DNA from: Punica granatum
Lineage: Eukaryota > Streptophyta > Magnoliopsida > Myrtales > Lythraceae
Length of the DNA stretch: 64,000 nucleotides
Assembly: GCF_007655135.1 (NCBI RefSeq)
Contig: NC_045128.1
Coordinates: forward strand, 9,424,001 to 9,488,000
Direction of reading: 5' to 3'
Shown here: positions 33,854 through 45,329 of the stretch, one piece after another
How the letters are laid out: every line of letters begins with the position of its first letter
How positions within the stretch are numbered: the stretch's first letter is position 1
Made by a program: the position numbers and the translations under genes
The notes under the pieces: model-generated
Databases searched by the model: none
The model's input: only the letters and a program-made list of their open reading frames with translations
Told to the model about the DNA's origin: nothing

Positions 33854-35513
33854 TGTTGGGAATTGGTGTATGCCCTAGATGCAATCTATCATCAGTTCTG
33901 TAATATGACATGTATTTCATTATATTACGAGGCATATCTGTTATTGTGTAGATTGCGCTAAATATGATTTTACACAATAATGTCCTTGGAATAGTAGGTT
34001 CAATAGGCATCAAGTGTGACTTGATTGTGAGATCCTATAATTACTGAACATTATTCCTAAATGTCCATAGTCAAAGTATTATCGTTAATTAGGACAACGA
34101 TAATACGGTTAGATTAGTGTAAGTGTTGATTGATGATCAAATCTCATAGGTCATGGATATGGAGATATCAAATCACACCACATGTATACATTAAGAGTAA
34201 TGTGTATAGGACTGATCCGCCATGAGATTGCTACATGGGTTGTTACGTGACTGTCATTAGCATATCTCAAAGTGACTATAGTGTAATGGTCCTTTGACTT
34301 GAGGTCACCATAGATTCCTACATGTAATGTCATATACTTTGATACTGTCAAACGCCACTGTAACAGGATGGTTATAAAGACAGTTATTGGGTATACCACA
34401 GAGCATGGAGAGGAATGTGAGTGATCAAGATAGGATTTGTCCCTCCTACGAAACGGGAGCGATATCTCACGGCCACTTGGTGGTTAAGTCTAAAAGTGTA
34501 TGCATACCCAAATGAGTCGATATAATGATATCGAGCTCATTTGTTCTGATAGACTTACCCGGTAAACCAAGAAAAAGAGATATTGAGCCATACAAGGATG
34601 TCATCGACCATGCCTTGGGCTCAATAGAGATATAGAGGACAAAGGGATTATATTACACGGTAATGGAGGTCACAAGGTTCGTCGAGAAATTGACTTTCCG
34701 ATTACTTGAGTAACAGTGATGCATTGCTAGATGCCACTCACTGTTTGTAATATTGAAATAGAGATTTTGATATTACTGTCAACGTAATTGGGAACCTACA
34801 GGGTCACACACTACGACTAAATTGACGAGATATTTTGAAACAATAAAATCATCTAATAAAGATTAGATGATTTATGGTGCGACTAATTAATTGGATATTT
34901 AATGAGATTAAATTTGTCGATTAATTAGACTCGATTTATTAGATTAAATGGACCAAATTGATGCACGATTAATATGGTGACACATGGCTTTTATGTGGAT
35001 TAACATGTGTAAGGACACATGTCATAAGGGAACCTTAATTCCCTAAATCCCACATCGGTTGGGATTTCATCTTCACCCCCCCATATTGCTTATAAAAAGG
35101 GGCAGTAAGCACGATTATATATATATGCTTATATATAAAAGCGCACACATATTATATATATATGCTAATATATATATGTACGTGCATATATGTGTGCATA
35201 TAAAATATATATATTTTGGGTTGAATTGTTCAACTCAAATTAGGTCCATTAGTTTGAAAATTTCGGGTGTCGCATCGGTGTTTCTTTCGAGTGTTGGTCG
35301 CTAGCACCGCCGATCTCGAAGACTCGTCGACAAAGTCGGTGTGGATTCCAGTAGAGGCGTCACGCGTGGGACGCTCGGTCGACAACTTTAAATATTCCAG
35401 GTACGTTTTTATTTACTCTTATTCTTCTAGTAGGTCTTGGAATTAGTTTCACGGGTAGGAAATTTTGAATTTCTGTTCCTTTTTCGCTTCCGTTGCGCCC
35501 CGTGGAACTAGCA
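33854..35513 (+). repeat. E3 3' LTR (1,660 bp)
   Basis: About 99.6% identical by eye to 27527-29186. It ends GGAACTAGCA, followed by the TSD GCAGG at 35514. Confidence 0.96.
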
Positions 35514-38282
35514 GCAGGGACCCCGTATCGCGCAATGATGTCGCGTTTGAGGAAGCGAGCCACGGCCTTTGCAGTGACTGACGCAAGGGTGATAGCTTCG
35601 ATCCACTTGGTGAAGTAATCGATAGCTACCAGTATGAACAAATGTCCATTGGATGCTTTAGGGTTGACTGGACCAATCACGTCCATGCCCCACATTGAAA
35701 ATGGCCACGGAGCAGCCATTGGATGGAGCTCGTTGGGTGGTGCTCTGATCTGATTCGCGTAGACTTGACACAAGTGACAGTGTCTGACATGCTTGACGCA
35801 GTCGGTCTCCATGGTAGACCAGAAGTACCCGAGTCGCATGAGCTTCTTTGCTAGCATGAGTCCATTCATATGAGGTCCGCAATTTCCTTCGTGCACTTCT
35901 TCCATGAGGCATCGTGCCTCATTCTCGTCGACACACCGAAGTAGTGTAGCATCAAATGAACGGCGGTAGAGAGTCTCGCCACTCAGGGAAAAGTGTGCCG
36001 CAATGCGGCGTAGAGTCCTCCGGTCATGACGATCGGTGAACACTGGGAATTGACCTGTTTGCAGCAAGTGCTTGATGTCTGCGTACCACGGTTTGCCGTC
36101 AACAGCATCAATTACATCGCAATGGGCAGGGCCTTGAGCAATCTCAAACTCGAGAGGTTCTATGAGATTCTCCTTCGTAATGCTCACCATGGATGCGAGC
36201 GTTGCAAGTGCATCTGCGAACTGGTTCTTCATGCGTGGGGTGTACGTAAATGAGATATCTTTGAAGTTCTCTGTCAACTCTTCGAGGTACTCATGATATG
36301 GCACCAACTTTGGATCTTTCGTCTTCCATTGTTTAAGCGTCTGGAAGATTGTGAGCATAGAATCGCCAAACACTTTTAACTCCTTGACTTTGAGGTAGAT
36401 TGCGGCCTGCAAACCGAGGATACAAGCTTCATATTCGGCTATGTTGTTGGTGCAAGGGAAATCAATCTTCGCTGCAACAGGGAAATGACGCCCCTCAGGG
36501 GATATCAACACCGCGCCGATACCAGACCCAGTGGAATTGACTGCACCGTCAAAGTACATCTTCCATCCTAGAGTCTCTTCCTCATCACTCACTTGGAGGA
36601 TCCTTTCATCTGGAAAGTTAGGGTTGATCGGTGTGTCGTCCTCGATCGGAAACTCCGCTAGATGATCTGCAATTGCTTGGCCCTTCATTGACGTGCGTGA
36701 TACGTATTCGATGTCATACTCCGTCAGTTGGCAACGCCATTTTGCTATGTTCCTCATGGAGGACGGACTGTTGAGTAGATACTTCAAAGGATCTGTCTTT
36801 GACAGCAGGCGAACAGTATGGTAGAGAGTGTATTGCCGGAGCCTTTGCATGACCCAAACGAGTGCGCAACACATCTTCTCTATCTCAGGGTAGTTGGACT
36901 CCCCTTCAGTGAACTTTTTGCTTAAATAATAAGTTGCTCGCTCTGCATGAGAGGAATCGTCCTTTTGCCCTAACATGCATCCGATGGATTGTCGGCGTAC
37001 TGTCAGGTACAGAATGAGAGGACGATCCGGTGAAGGTGGAACCAACACCGGTGGCTGAACTAGGTATGCCTTGACTGTATCAAAAGCTTTCTGACACTCG
37101 TCATCCCATTCAACCGCTGCATTTTTGCGAAGCAAACGGAAGAGTGGTTGGCACTTGTCTGTTAAATTTGCAATGAAACGTGCGATGTAATTCAGCCGTC
37201 CTAGGAAACTCCTTACTTCGCGCACTGTCGATGGAGGGGGCAATTCCATGATCGCCTTGACTTTGTCGGGATCAACCTCGATGCCCTTTTCGCTGACTAC
37301 AAACCCTAGCAATTTTCCTGACTTGACGCCGAAAGTGCATTTCGTTGGGTTGAGTCGGAGTTTGTACTTCCTGAGACGATCAAATAGCCGCCTGAGGTTG
37401 ACAAGATGATCTTCACCTGCTTTGGACTTTGCAATCATGTCGTCGACGTAAACCTCTATCTCTTTATGCATCATGTCATGAAATAGAGTGACCATTGCCC
37501 GCTGATAGGTTGCCCCAGCGTTTTTGAGACCAAAAGGCATGACCTTGTAACAAAACGTACCCCACATCGTGATGAACGTCGTTTTGATCTTATCCTCCTC
37601 GGCCATCTGAATCTGATTGTATCCAGAGAAACCATCCATGAAGGAGAATTGTGTGTGGCGTGCTGTATTGTCCACCAAGACGTCGATATGGGGCAGCGGG
37701 AAGTTATCCTTAGGACTGGCCTTGTTAAGGTCTCGATAGTCGATGCAGACTCTGACCTTCCCATTCTTCTTTTCCACTGGCACCACGTTAGCTACCCATT
37801 CAGAGTAATTGCATACCTCTAAGAATCCCGCATCCACCTGTTTGACGACCTCCTCTTTAATGCGGAGAAGAAGATCAGCTCGTTAACGCCGTAAGTGTTG
37901 ACGTTTGGGCGGAAATCTTTCAGTGTCGAGTGGGAGGAAATGCTTTACGATCGAGGGGTCCAAACCTGGCATATCGGTATAAGACCAAGCGAAGACCTCT
38001 TGATACTCTGACAAGAAATCGATCATCCGGGCTCTCTGTGCGGGGTCGAGATCCGTCCCGATCCTTAGGGTGCGTTGCTCTTCTGTGGTGCCTATGTTGA
38101 TCTCTTCTGTTGGCTCGATCGAAGTGAGTTGATGGTTTTCAAGACGATGCAAACTCTCTTCTATCTCGGGCACGCGATCGTCCTCGTCAAGTCCTTCCCC
38201 GAAGTATATGGGTAGGGACTTTCTGAGGTGTGTTTCGGACGAATTCGAATCGTTGCATCGGTGATTTGGATTCGATTGGAGC
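35514..38282 (-). pseudogene. E2 RT, double RNase H and N-terminal integrase, one stop
   Basis: Read from 38282 leftwards: linker (LQSNPNH), RT (CIDYRDLN, FMDGFSGYNQI, YVDDMIAKS), gypsy RNase H, archaeal-type RNase H (MYFDGAVNSTGSGIG), integrase zinc-binding region (EVHEGNCGPHMNG ... CHLC) and the first catalytic Asp (WGMDVIGP). A single TAA at 37883-37885 stands where E1 has a Gln codon. The frame is otherwise open until E3 interrupts it after RYGVP. It is probably expressed as a fusion with gag-pro after removal of the 191-bp intron. Confidence 0.9.
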
Positions 38283-38473
38283 CTGGACACGAAAGCGAAT
38301 TGTTTTAGAAATTAAAGATGCTAGAAGTAAGCATGAGAGAGAGAATCTAGACACAAAAATTCAAAAAACATGTAGGGATTTTATTAACAAGCCATAACAA
38401 AAACCCCTCTTCTGTTGTGTGGCTTATGGCGTTGCCGACACACAGGTAACATTATATATAAAGACCGTCTTAC
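38283..38473 (-). other. Predicted intron between protease and RT (E2)
   Basis: On the minus strand: GATGT|GTAAGA donor, pyrimidine-biased 3' part and cgtgtccag|GCTCC acceptor, 191 bp. Splicing removes the TAA that ends gag-pro and keeps the frame. Donor, acceptor and length agree with E1 despite differences inside the intron. Confidence 0.75.
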
Positions 38474-41400
38474 ACATCGGCAACTACGGCCGAGTAGAGC
38501 GGAACTGAAGTCCAGTTGGTAAGCTCCTCATCCTCCCGTACAGGGCGGATATGAACCCTGGAAGATGTCTCCTCAGTGACGGCATATATGGCTGGCAAAG
38601 CCAAAAACGCTTCAACTGCATCCGAAGAGAAGTCATCTGTTTCAGTGATTGGGCTATCGGAGGTGCCTCCCATGATCTGCGGTGGTGCTGCAAAAAACTG
38701 TGAGAGTGGTGGAACCAGAATGCCCCTGAAGAGCTTTTCGTAATGTACAGCAAGGCGGTGTAGATGCTTTCCACGGCGAGACTGCACGATCTCATGACAG
38801 GAGGGGCGAAAGCCAAGTCCCCTCCTATTATGGTATTCCTCCATTTCAATCGGTCGAAGGATTCCCTGTGCACGTGCCCCAAGTCCAGTTCCAGGGACGT
38901 AATCGTTCTTCAACAGAACCTTTCCAATCATACGATCGGTTCGTGATGGACCGACTTTTCCGTAGTCTCGGATTACGGAAATCGTGTCGAAAGAGTGAAA
39001 GGGAAGATTCTGATCTTCTCCAATGCTGATGTAAGGAACGGCTGTCTCCTTGTAGACTGCGTAGTCTTCCTCACCGTTGACAGTGATAAGCTTACCTTCG
39101 ACGAAGAACTTCAGTTTCTGGTGCAGCGACGAAGGAACAGCGCCGGCGGCGTGAATCCATGGTCTCCCGAGCAAGAGACTGAAAGCATTGGGTATCTCGA
39201 GGATCTGAAAGGTGACAGAGAATGAGCAAGGACCCACATCGATCAGGAGATCGATTTCTCCATTCACTTCTCTCCTAGAGCCATCAAAGGCTCGAACAGT
39301 GGTCTTGCTTGCACAGATGCGGCTCATGTCCACGTTCATCTGTTTCAGTGTGGAGACGGGGCAAACGTTGAGAGCAGAGCCGTTGTCGATCATGACTCGA
39401 CCAACAATGTGATTGTTGCACTTACAGACTATGTGCAATGCCCGTAAGTGTTCCTGACCTTCGGATGGAAGCTCATCATCTGCAAAGGATATCTGATTCG
39501 AGAAGATTGAACTAACAGTCTGCTCGATATTATCCGGTGCCGTGTCTTTTGGGACTTGTGCCGCGGTGAGGACTTTCAACAAAGCATTCCGATGCGGCTC
39601 GGAGCTCAAAAGCAACGCGAGGAGCGAGATATGGGCGGGTGACTTGCCCATTTGCTCCACCACTTTGTACTCACTTGCCTTGATCACTTTCATGAAAGCT
39701 TCCACTTCTTGATCGGTGACCTTCTTTGTAAAGACTGGCACGGCTTCTGGAACGGCTGAGGATGTAATAACAGGGGCTTTCCCTTTGTCTGTAGACTCTG
39801 GACCCTGATAAACTCGTCCTGAGCGCGTGATGCCCATCGCACTCATCTCATGCTCCATGTTGGCAACCTCATTCCCATAATCCCAGGGAACTCGACGGTC
39901 TTGGTATGGCTCCTTCGCAAGAACCTCGATAACGAATGGGACGTCAGATGTAAATGCATCATTTGTCGGAGCATAATTGACAATAAAGGGAATTGAGGTC
40001 TTCTGCGCGTCTTCTTCCTCTTTGATAGAAGCGATGCTGATCATGTTGATAGAAGGTCCTGAACCTGATCCATGATCGGGGAGAGGGTTTGCGCGGACAT
40101 TCGGTGGCTTCACTTCATTAAAGGAGATTTGCCTTGCGTCGATCAACTCCTGAATTTTATTCCGGAGTGTCCAGCAATTGTCGAGGGTATGACCAGGAGC
40201 ACCCCGATGGAATTCACAGTGTAAGTTCTGATTCTGCACTGCGGGGTCAAAGTTGGGACCAGGCGCTTCTGTTCTGATCTTGTTGCCTGCAAGAAGCTGC
40301 CTGAATATGTGAGAGAGAGGGGCTGGTAAAGTGGTGTACTGCTTACGTGGACGCGGTTGTGCAACTTTGTCCTGATAAGTTATGGGGGCTGGAGCACATT
40401 GAACCGACTGAGGAGATCTCGAAGCCGGGGGTCTACCTTGTTGAGCCTGAGCAGGAATATGCTGTTGCGGAAGTTGCGACTGGATAACAGTTGGCGGGGT
40501 TGGGAAATAAGCCTGCGATGTTTGGTAGGGCTGCACATAATGCACGGGATGTGCATATGCCTGGGGATTCTGTAATGCAGGAGTATAGTCCACCGAAATC
40601 GGCTGTGAAGCCTGATATCCGGAGTTGACGGCGCCAATAGTCATGTCTTTGCTTCTCCTGGAGGTTCCAGCAGTCTGCTTCTTTGACGTCTCTCCATCCT
40701 TCTTCTTTGATGGGCCTTCGATTCTTCCTAACTTAACACCCATGTCAAGCTTCTTTCCTGCCTCGATCAAGTCCGAGAAGGAGGAAGTATGAGCCAGGAG
40801 ATGTGAGTAATACGCGCCTCTGAGTGTGGAGTGGAACAGCTGAACTTGTTGTCGCTCAGTGATTGGAGGAATGTGCTTTGCTGCTCTTCCTCTCCATTCC
40901 GTTGCGTATGCTTCGAAAGCTTGACCCTCCTTCATCTCTGTCATGCTGAGATCGAGAAGGGTAGGAGGTGTTTCCGCACAAAATCGATACTGGTCGAGGA
41001 ACTTCTGAGAAAGATCTGTCCATGTAGGGACATCGCCGGCTTTCAGGGTCATAAACCAATCTAGCGCCGATCCCATAAGACTATCTTGGAAAGTCTGAAT
41101 GACGAATTCCTCATAATCCCAGTATGAGAGCATTTTGCTCTGATAATGACGGAGATGATGCCGAGGGTCTCTGGTCCCATCATATCTTTTGAACTCTGGA
41201 ATTTTGATCTTAGGGGGCAGCCGCATGCCTGGAAAGAGATTCCAGTCACTGTCACTGAAATCGAAACGGGGGTTGCCTACTTGGAGGGCTCGAATGGTTT
41301 CCTCCATTCTCTTTATTCTCCTCTCCTGTTCATTCTCCGCTTCGAGAGGAACGTTTGTCGGTAGGAGCTGGAGGGGCAGCCTGAGTAGGCGTGCCCGGTT

Positions 41401-42091
41401 CAGTGGGAGGAATGTTTAGGGGCGGTGGAGCAGGGTAAGAAAAGCTTATTTGGGGTTGTGGAGTTTGGAAAGGAAATTGGTCTGCAGTGGAAACAGGAGC
41501 CTGTGCGATCGTGACCGGAGGAACTGTCGGTGGTGGCACAGTATAGATTGGAGGATGCATTGACACGGTTAGCGGTGGCAGCGCATGCATAGTAGAGTCC
41601 GTGGATAAGAAAGCTGCTGGTGGCAACGGAACTGCTGTTGGAGCAGGTGGTGGCGGTAAAGGATCATTGATCGGATGGACTGTTGGTGCAAACGCCATTG
41701 CCGAGAAAGATGCGTCTTCAGCCTCCGAAGCAAAGGTTGGAGTGACCATTGGATTTGGATCGACAATTGGTCTATGCTCCAGAGGCGGAGTAAAGCTCGA
41801 TGAGGCCTGATTCTGATTCCTGAGCATGGCCATGAGCTCAGTCATGTTGGTGGCCATGTTGGCCGCCAAGTGGTTCACCATTCCTTCTAACGCAGTAAAA
41901 CGTGCGGACTCCACAAGGTTGGACGCCGTCTGTACTGTTGGTGGAGGATGTCCGATAGGGACGCCTGAATGCGCTGTAGATATGTCCGTGAGCATTACAG
42001 GTGATGTAACTTGCGTCAGTGGTGTTTGAGAATGTATCGGCGTTGGCGGAGTATCCTGTTCATGAATGGCGGGTTGTTGGTCTTCTGCCAT
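38470..42091 (-). pseudogene. E2 gag-protease, one frameshift
   Basis: The start is ATG at 42091 (MAEDQQPA). A Pro-rich N-terminal region is followed by a +1 shift near 41370 relative to E1, which leads to a stop at 41330. From about 41370 the original frame continues without a stop to 38470, with the ATG at 41307 the first available start (945 codons). Within those 945 residues: gag domain (about 30-170), CHHC variant knuckle CEFHRGAPGHTLDNC (about 364), protease VMIDNGSALN (about 639) and LLGRPWIH, and G-patch-like segment YVPGTGLGARAQG...GLGF (about 810-835). The stop overlaps the intron donor. Confidence 0.88.
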
Positions 42092-42396
42092 CCTTACTCG
42101 TGCACGAGTCGGATATCGATGAGACGCCAGTTGTTAGTACCTGTATGCGTAAGTGTATGAGTGTACTTATAGTGCTTTGACTATCTTCAAAATATAGATG
42201 ACAGTATATGAATGCATGAGGTTCATAAGTTTGAAAATACTAATGCCATTACATCAGTTTGATTCATATTCTATAATTTATAAAGACAGTCTGTTTGAAA
42301 AGGAAACATAAACATTAAACCGCCAACTATTACAACCCGTAGCTGAGTGAACGCTGCGTGGGTCCGGTGCGGGGCAAAAGCGTTAACAAACTAAAC
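42092..42396 (-). other. E2 ORF1-gag intergenic region
   Basis: 305 bp without an ORF of note; it matches 14293-14600 of E1, including the AT-rich part ahead of gag. Confidence 0.6.
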
Positions 42397-43893
42397 CTAA
42401 GGATGAAAGACCTTGCGAGCTTTTGCTCGCGCTCGGTCCAGCATAGCGCTCAAACGCGCTATCTCCCTGTCTTGGTTTGCTATGCGTGCGCGAATCTGAG
42501 CCAACTCGCTCTGAAGCTCTCTGTGATCAGTGAGTTCTGCGCGAATATCCACAAGCTCACAACGGAGTCGATCTCGCTCTTCTCTGATGGACTGCAATTC
42601 TGTGCGCATGACTCCTTGGACTGAGCTCTCCGCGTCTGGAATGTCTGCATGCGGTGCGTGAGGAATCCGCGGCAAATGTCGTCGACGAACGGGTGTGAGT
42701 CCCTGTGGATGGAATTGCGCCACATATGCTACGGTAGCTGAGAAAGCTCGTTCGTCGTCGGTAGGGTGCTCCGGGAAATAGAGCTCTTGAACGGTGCGCG
42801 TGTTCCATAAACGTTGAACTTCTCTAATCCGCAAAACCCTATCTGGAAGTAAAGTTATAATATCCGTCCACATGAAGCGGTGTGGAGTGCGATCTGCCTC
42901 TCTAGGAATATCCTGTAAGCCGCCAAGTTGTCTGATGACTCGGGCTGGGAAAACAAGTGTGCTCCCTAAGTGACTGATCAGAGGAAGTCCTATGACTGAA
43001 GGGCATCCAATGGTCATGGGTCCACCGGGATTCCAGCGAGCAGCCCACAAAAACTGTGCCGGGGTGAGTCTCTTGAAGAACTGGATCCAATCGGTGTAGT
43101 CGCGATCGGAGGGCCGAAACACTTGAAGTAGGCGAGCGATGAGCGAACGCTCGTCAGTGATGTAGGAAAAGGGATGTGATGAGCAGAACGGCCTGATGTG
43201 TGCGAGGAGCCAAATCTGAAGAAGATGCGGAGCTCCTCTCATTCTACCACGTCGAACCTCTCGTACATAGTCAAGAGACCGAATGGTCTCAGCCAAGACG
43301 GCTTCTACATAGCTACGGCCTCCTACCACTTGGAGGATGACTTGGGCAAGTGCCCCGTCTATGAGGTTCGACGAGTGGGGGAATAGGATGGTCCCAAAGA
43401 TGAGCAAGAGGAACCCGTGACAGGCGTCACGCTGGTACGATTCTCCCCTGGCATTGAGAGAACGAACATGTATGAAGTCTATGAGCCATGCGGTCCTAAC
43501 GCTATGCTCCCCTCCATGCTGAAGCTCAAGACGAATTTCTTCGTCGCGGAGATCTAAGAGGATGGCGAGTCTACTCTGTATCGTGGCGAACTGGTTGGGC
43601 GCCACGATGTCGAGGGTCGGCATGGGTCGCTGAATGAGTGCCGCGTACTCCTCTACTGTGGGAGCTAGCTCTGACCCCTGAAAACTGAATACGGCCCGCT
43701 GAGTGTCCCAAAAACTAATAGCAGTTCTGAGTAGGGTCCAGTCAATGGGGGAATCAGCGAGTAATGGCAAGTCTCCTATGATGAGCCGGAGGAATGCACG
43801 GTCAACTGGGCGGAATGTATTCCAAAGGCGAGTAATGTCCGCAGATGGCATGATGATGACATCGAGCCTAAGACAGGGATGCGAGCGATCCAT
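42397..43893 (-). CDS. E2 ORF1, intact 498-aa protein of unknown function
   Basis: Open from ATG at 43893 to the stop at 42397. The body (about residues 15-400) contains LWNTFRPVDRAFLRLII and ELAPTVEEYAALI, resembling an uncharacterised plant domain found in transposon-linked proteins (DUF7745-like, from memory). Residues of about 410-490 are a charged coiled coil (RDRLRCELVDIRAELTDHR), suggesting oligomerisation. There is no signal peptide, zinc finger or catalytic motif that I can name. It is conserved with E1, where it has one stop. Its position before gag matches the extra ORF of Ogre elements. Confidence 0.85.
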   Translation of the reverse strand: MDRSHPCLRLDVIIMPSADITRLWNTFRPVDRAFLRLIIGDLPLLADSPIDWTLLRTAISFWDTQRAVFSFQGSELAPTVEEYAALIQRPMPTLDIVAPNQFATIQSRLAILLDLRDEEIRLELQHGGEHSVRTAWLIDFIHVRSLNARGESYQRDACHGFLLLIFGTILFPHSSNLIDGALAQVILQVVGGRSYVEAVLAETIRSLDYVREVRRGRMRGAPHLLQIWLLAHIRPFCSSHPFSYITDERSLIARLLQVFRPSDRDYTDWIQFFKRLTPAQFLWAARWNPGGPMTIGCPSVIGLPLISHLGSTLVFPARVIRQLGGLQDIPREADRTPHRFMWTDIITLLPDRVLRIREVQRLWNTRTVQELYFPEHPTDDERAFSATVAYVAQFHPQGLTPVRRRHLPRIPHAPHADIPDAESSVQGVMRTELQSIREERDRLRCELVDIRAELTDHRELQSELAQIRARIANQDREIARLSAMLDRARAKARKVFHP

Positions 43894-44472
43894 CCTTACC
43901 TAATGGAGAGATGTTGGTTTAATGTTTATAAACAAACTGATGTAATGTCCTAGGTTGTTTTGAAAACATGCATGCAGTGCAGAAAAGTAAAGTATATCTG
44001 TATCTATTACAATGTACATCGCTCATTGTAGAAAAACAACAAAAGGCCCGCCTAAAAGAAAACTAGGGGCCGACTCAAAGACCGGACTTTGGGTCGGTTG
44101 ACGGCATGAGGTTTGTTTTGGTCCAGCATGACGGTCCCTGTTTATGCATGGTTTCAGTGTTCTACTGGGAAAACCACTAACTAGGGATGGGGGCTCCCGA
44201 TTCAAGGGGATCAATTCCTTGAAATCGAGCGAGGATCTTTGGGGGCCAGTTCGGTGGCGGAGCCAACTCGATCCGTTCCCTTACTCGGAACCTCTGACTA
44301 ACCTAGCTTCCTAGATTGGTGCTCGTGGGATTTCAGGCATTTGGTACCTAAATCCACTAGAATGATGCAATGCGAGTGCAGAAAAGTAAATGTGCAAGAA
44401 AAGTAAATGTACAGAAAGCGATAAATAAACATGCAAGCAAGCAAACGGATCGAGCCTGAATCCACTAAGTAT
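43894..44472 (-). other. E2 5' untranslated leader
   Basis: Between the PBS and ORF1; it aligns with 12200-12795 of E1. No coding frame was recognised. Confidence 0.6.
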
Positions 44473-44491
44473 GTCCCCAGTGGAGTCGCCA
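44473..44491 (-). promoter_or_regulatory. E2 primer-binding site
   Basis: On the minus strand TGGCGACTCCACTGGGGAC, identical to E1 and likewise three bases from the LTR end (44495). Confidence 0.8.
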
Positions 44492-45258
44492 AGCTGTACG
44501 GACCCGAATGTGGACTCTCGTCGGGGCCCGCATTGCGCGCTTTTGGATCGCGCGGCTTGGGAGTGTCCACCTTCCCGTGGGGACGCGTGACGGACACGCG
44601 TGAGAGAAGGAGTCGCCACTTATCATTTTACGACCCGTAGGTCGAGGGCGGATAAGTTACCCGAGTCTAGGGGTATGGAACACCTAGTTTGTCGTTAAGG
44701 CATTGATCTGTGCGGAACCGGAAAATCCGTGTTCGGGGTTCATGTTACGTGCGGGCCTATATCCCGCACGCCCTTTCGGTACTCTGGTTTGCTAGGCTTG
44801 CATTTTTGTTTTATTTACCGCATGAATTAGGCTGCACTCGGCTCACACGTTTTGACACCGTAACTTCGATGAATTAAACGATGTCGGTGGAGAAGCTGAG
44901 AGAGAAGTAAACCCGTGTGTCGGGGAATTGGTTCACAATCTTGCGTTACAGTTCATCGAACCATGGAGGTTGAATCCCTGCGTGAACCAGAACCGCGAGT
45001 TCTTGGATTTACTTGTATCTGGGCAAGCATTAGACCGATTCGATTAATTCGACTCTCGGACCGTTCGCTCACCGATGGAATTCTTACAGAATAAATGTAC
45101 AAAATAAAATCCTTACAATGCTCTCGAAAACAATAAATACAAATTACAAATGGCCGAATTCCAGTCGACTCGCGTTCGGTTATTATTCCACTCTAACTCA
45201 CCGTGAGTTTAGGGAAAAAGACCGAAGAACTGAAATTCAATGGACGCTCTCACTGAAT

Positions 45259-45329
45259 AGGGCGTTGGACCCTGTGAGTGTTGATTAGGGCGTTGAACCC
45301 TGTGCTCGATGATTAGGGTGTTGAACCCT
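45259..45329 (-). repeat. Triple 28-bp hairpin repeat, E2 5' LTR
   Basis: Same three AGGGT-NCAAC-(A/G)CCCT units as in the 3' LTR. Confidence 0.8.

Larger units (their letters stand above)
27527..35513 (+). mobile_element. E3: Ty1/copia LTR retrotransposon (7,987 bp)
   Basis: Two 1,660-bp LTRs, a TGGTATCAGAGC primer-binding site, gag-protease-integrase-RT-RNase H order, PPT and a 5-bp TSD. Copia order (integrase before RT) is clear. Gag type (FLGWYRNLRIVL) and LTR length suggest the Tork/Angela group; this lineage call is tentative. About seven LTR differences indicate a recent insertion. Confidence 0.96.

Noticed and set aside
33411..34013. 200-aa minus-strand ORF across the E3 RNase H and 3' LTR
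   Set aside because: It straddles the LTR boundary, and part recurs in the 5' LTR; a shadow ORF.
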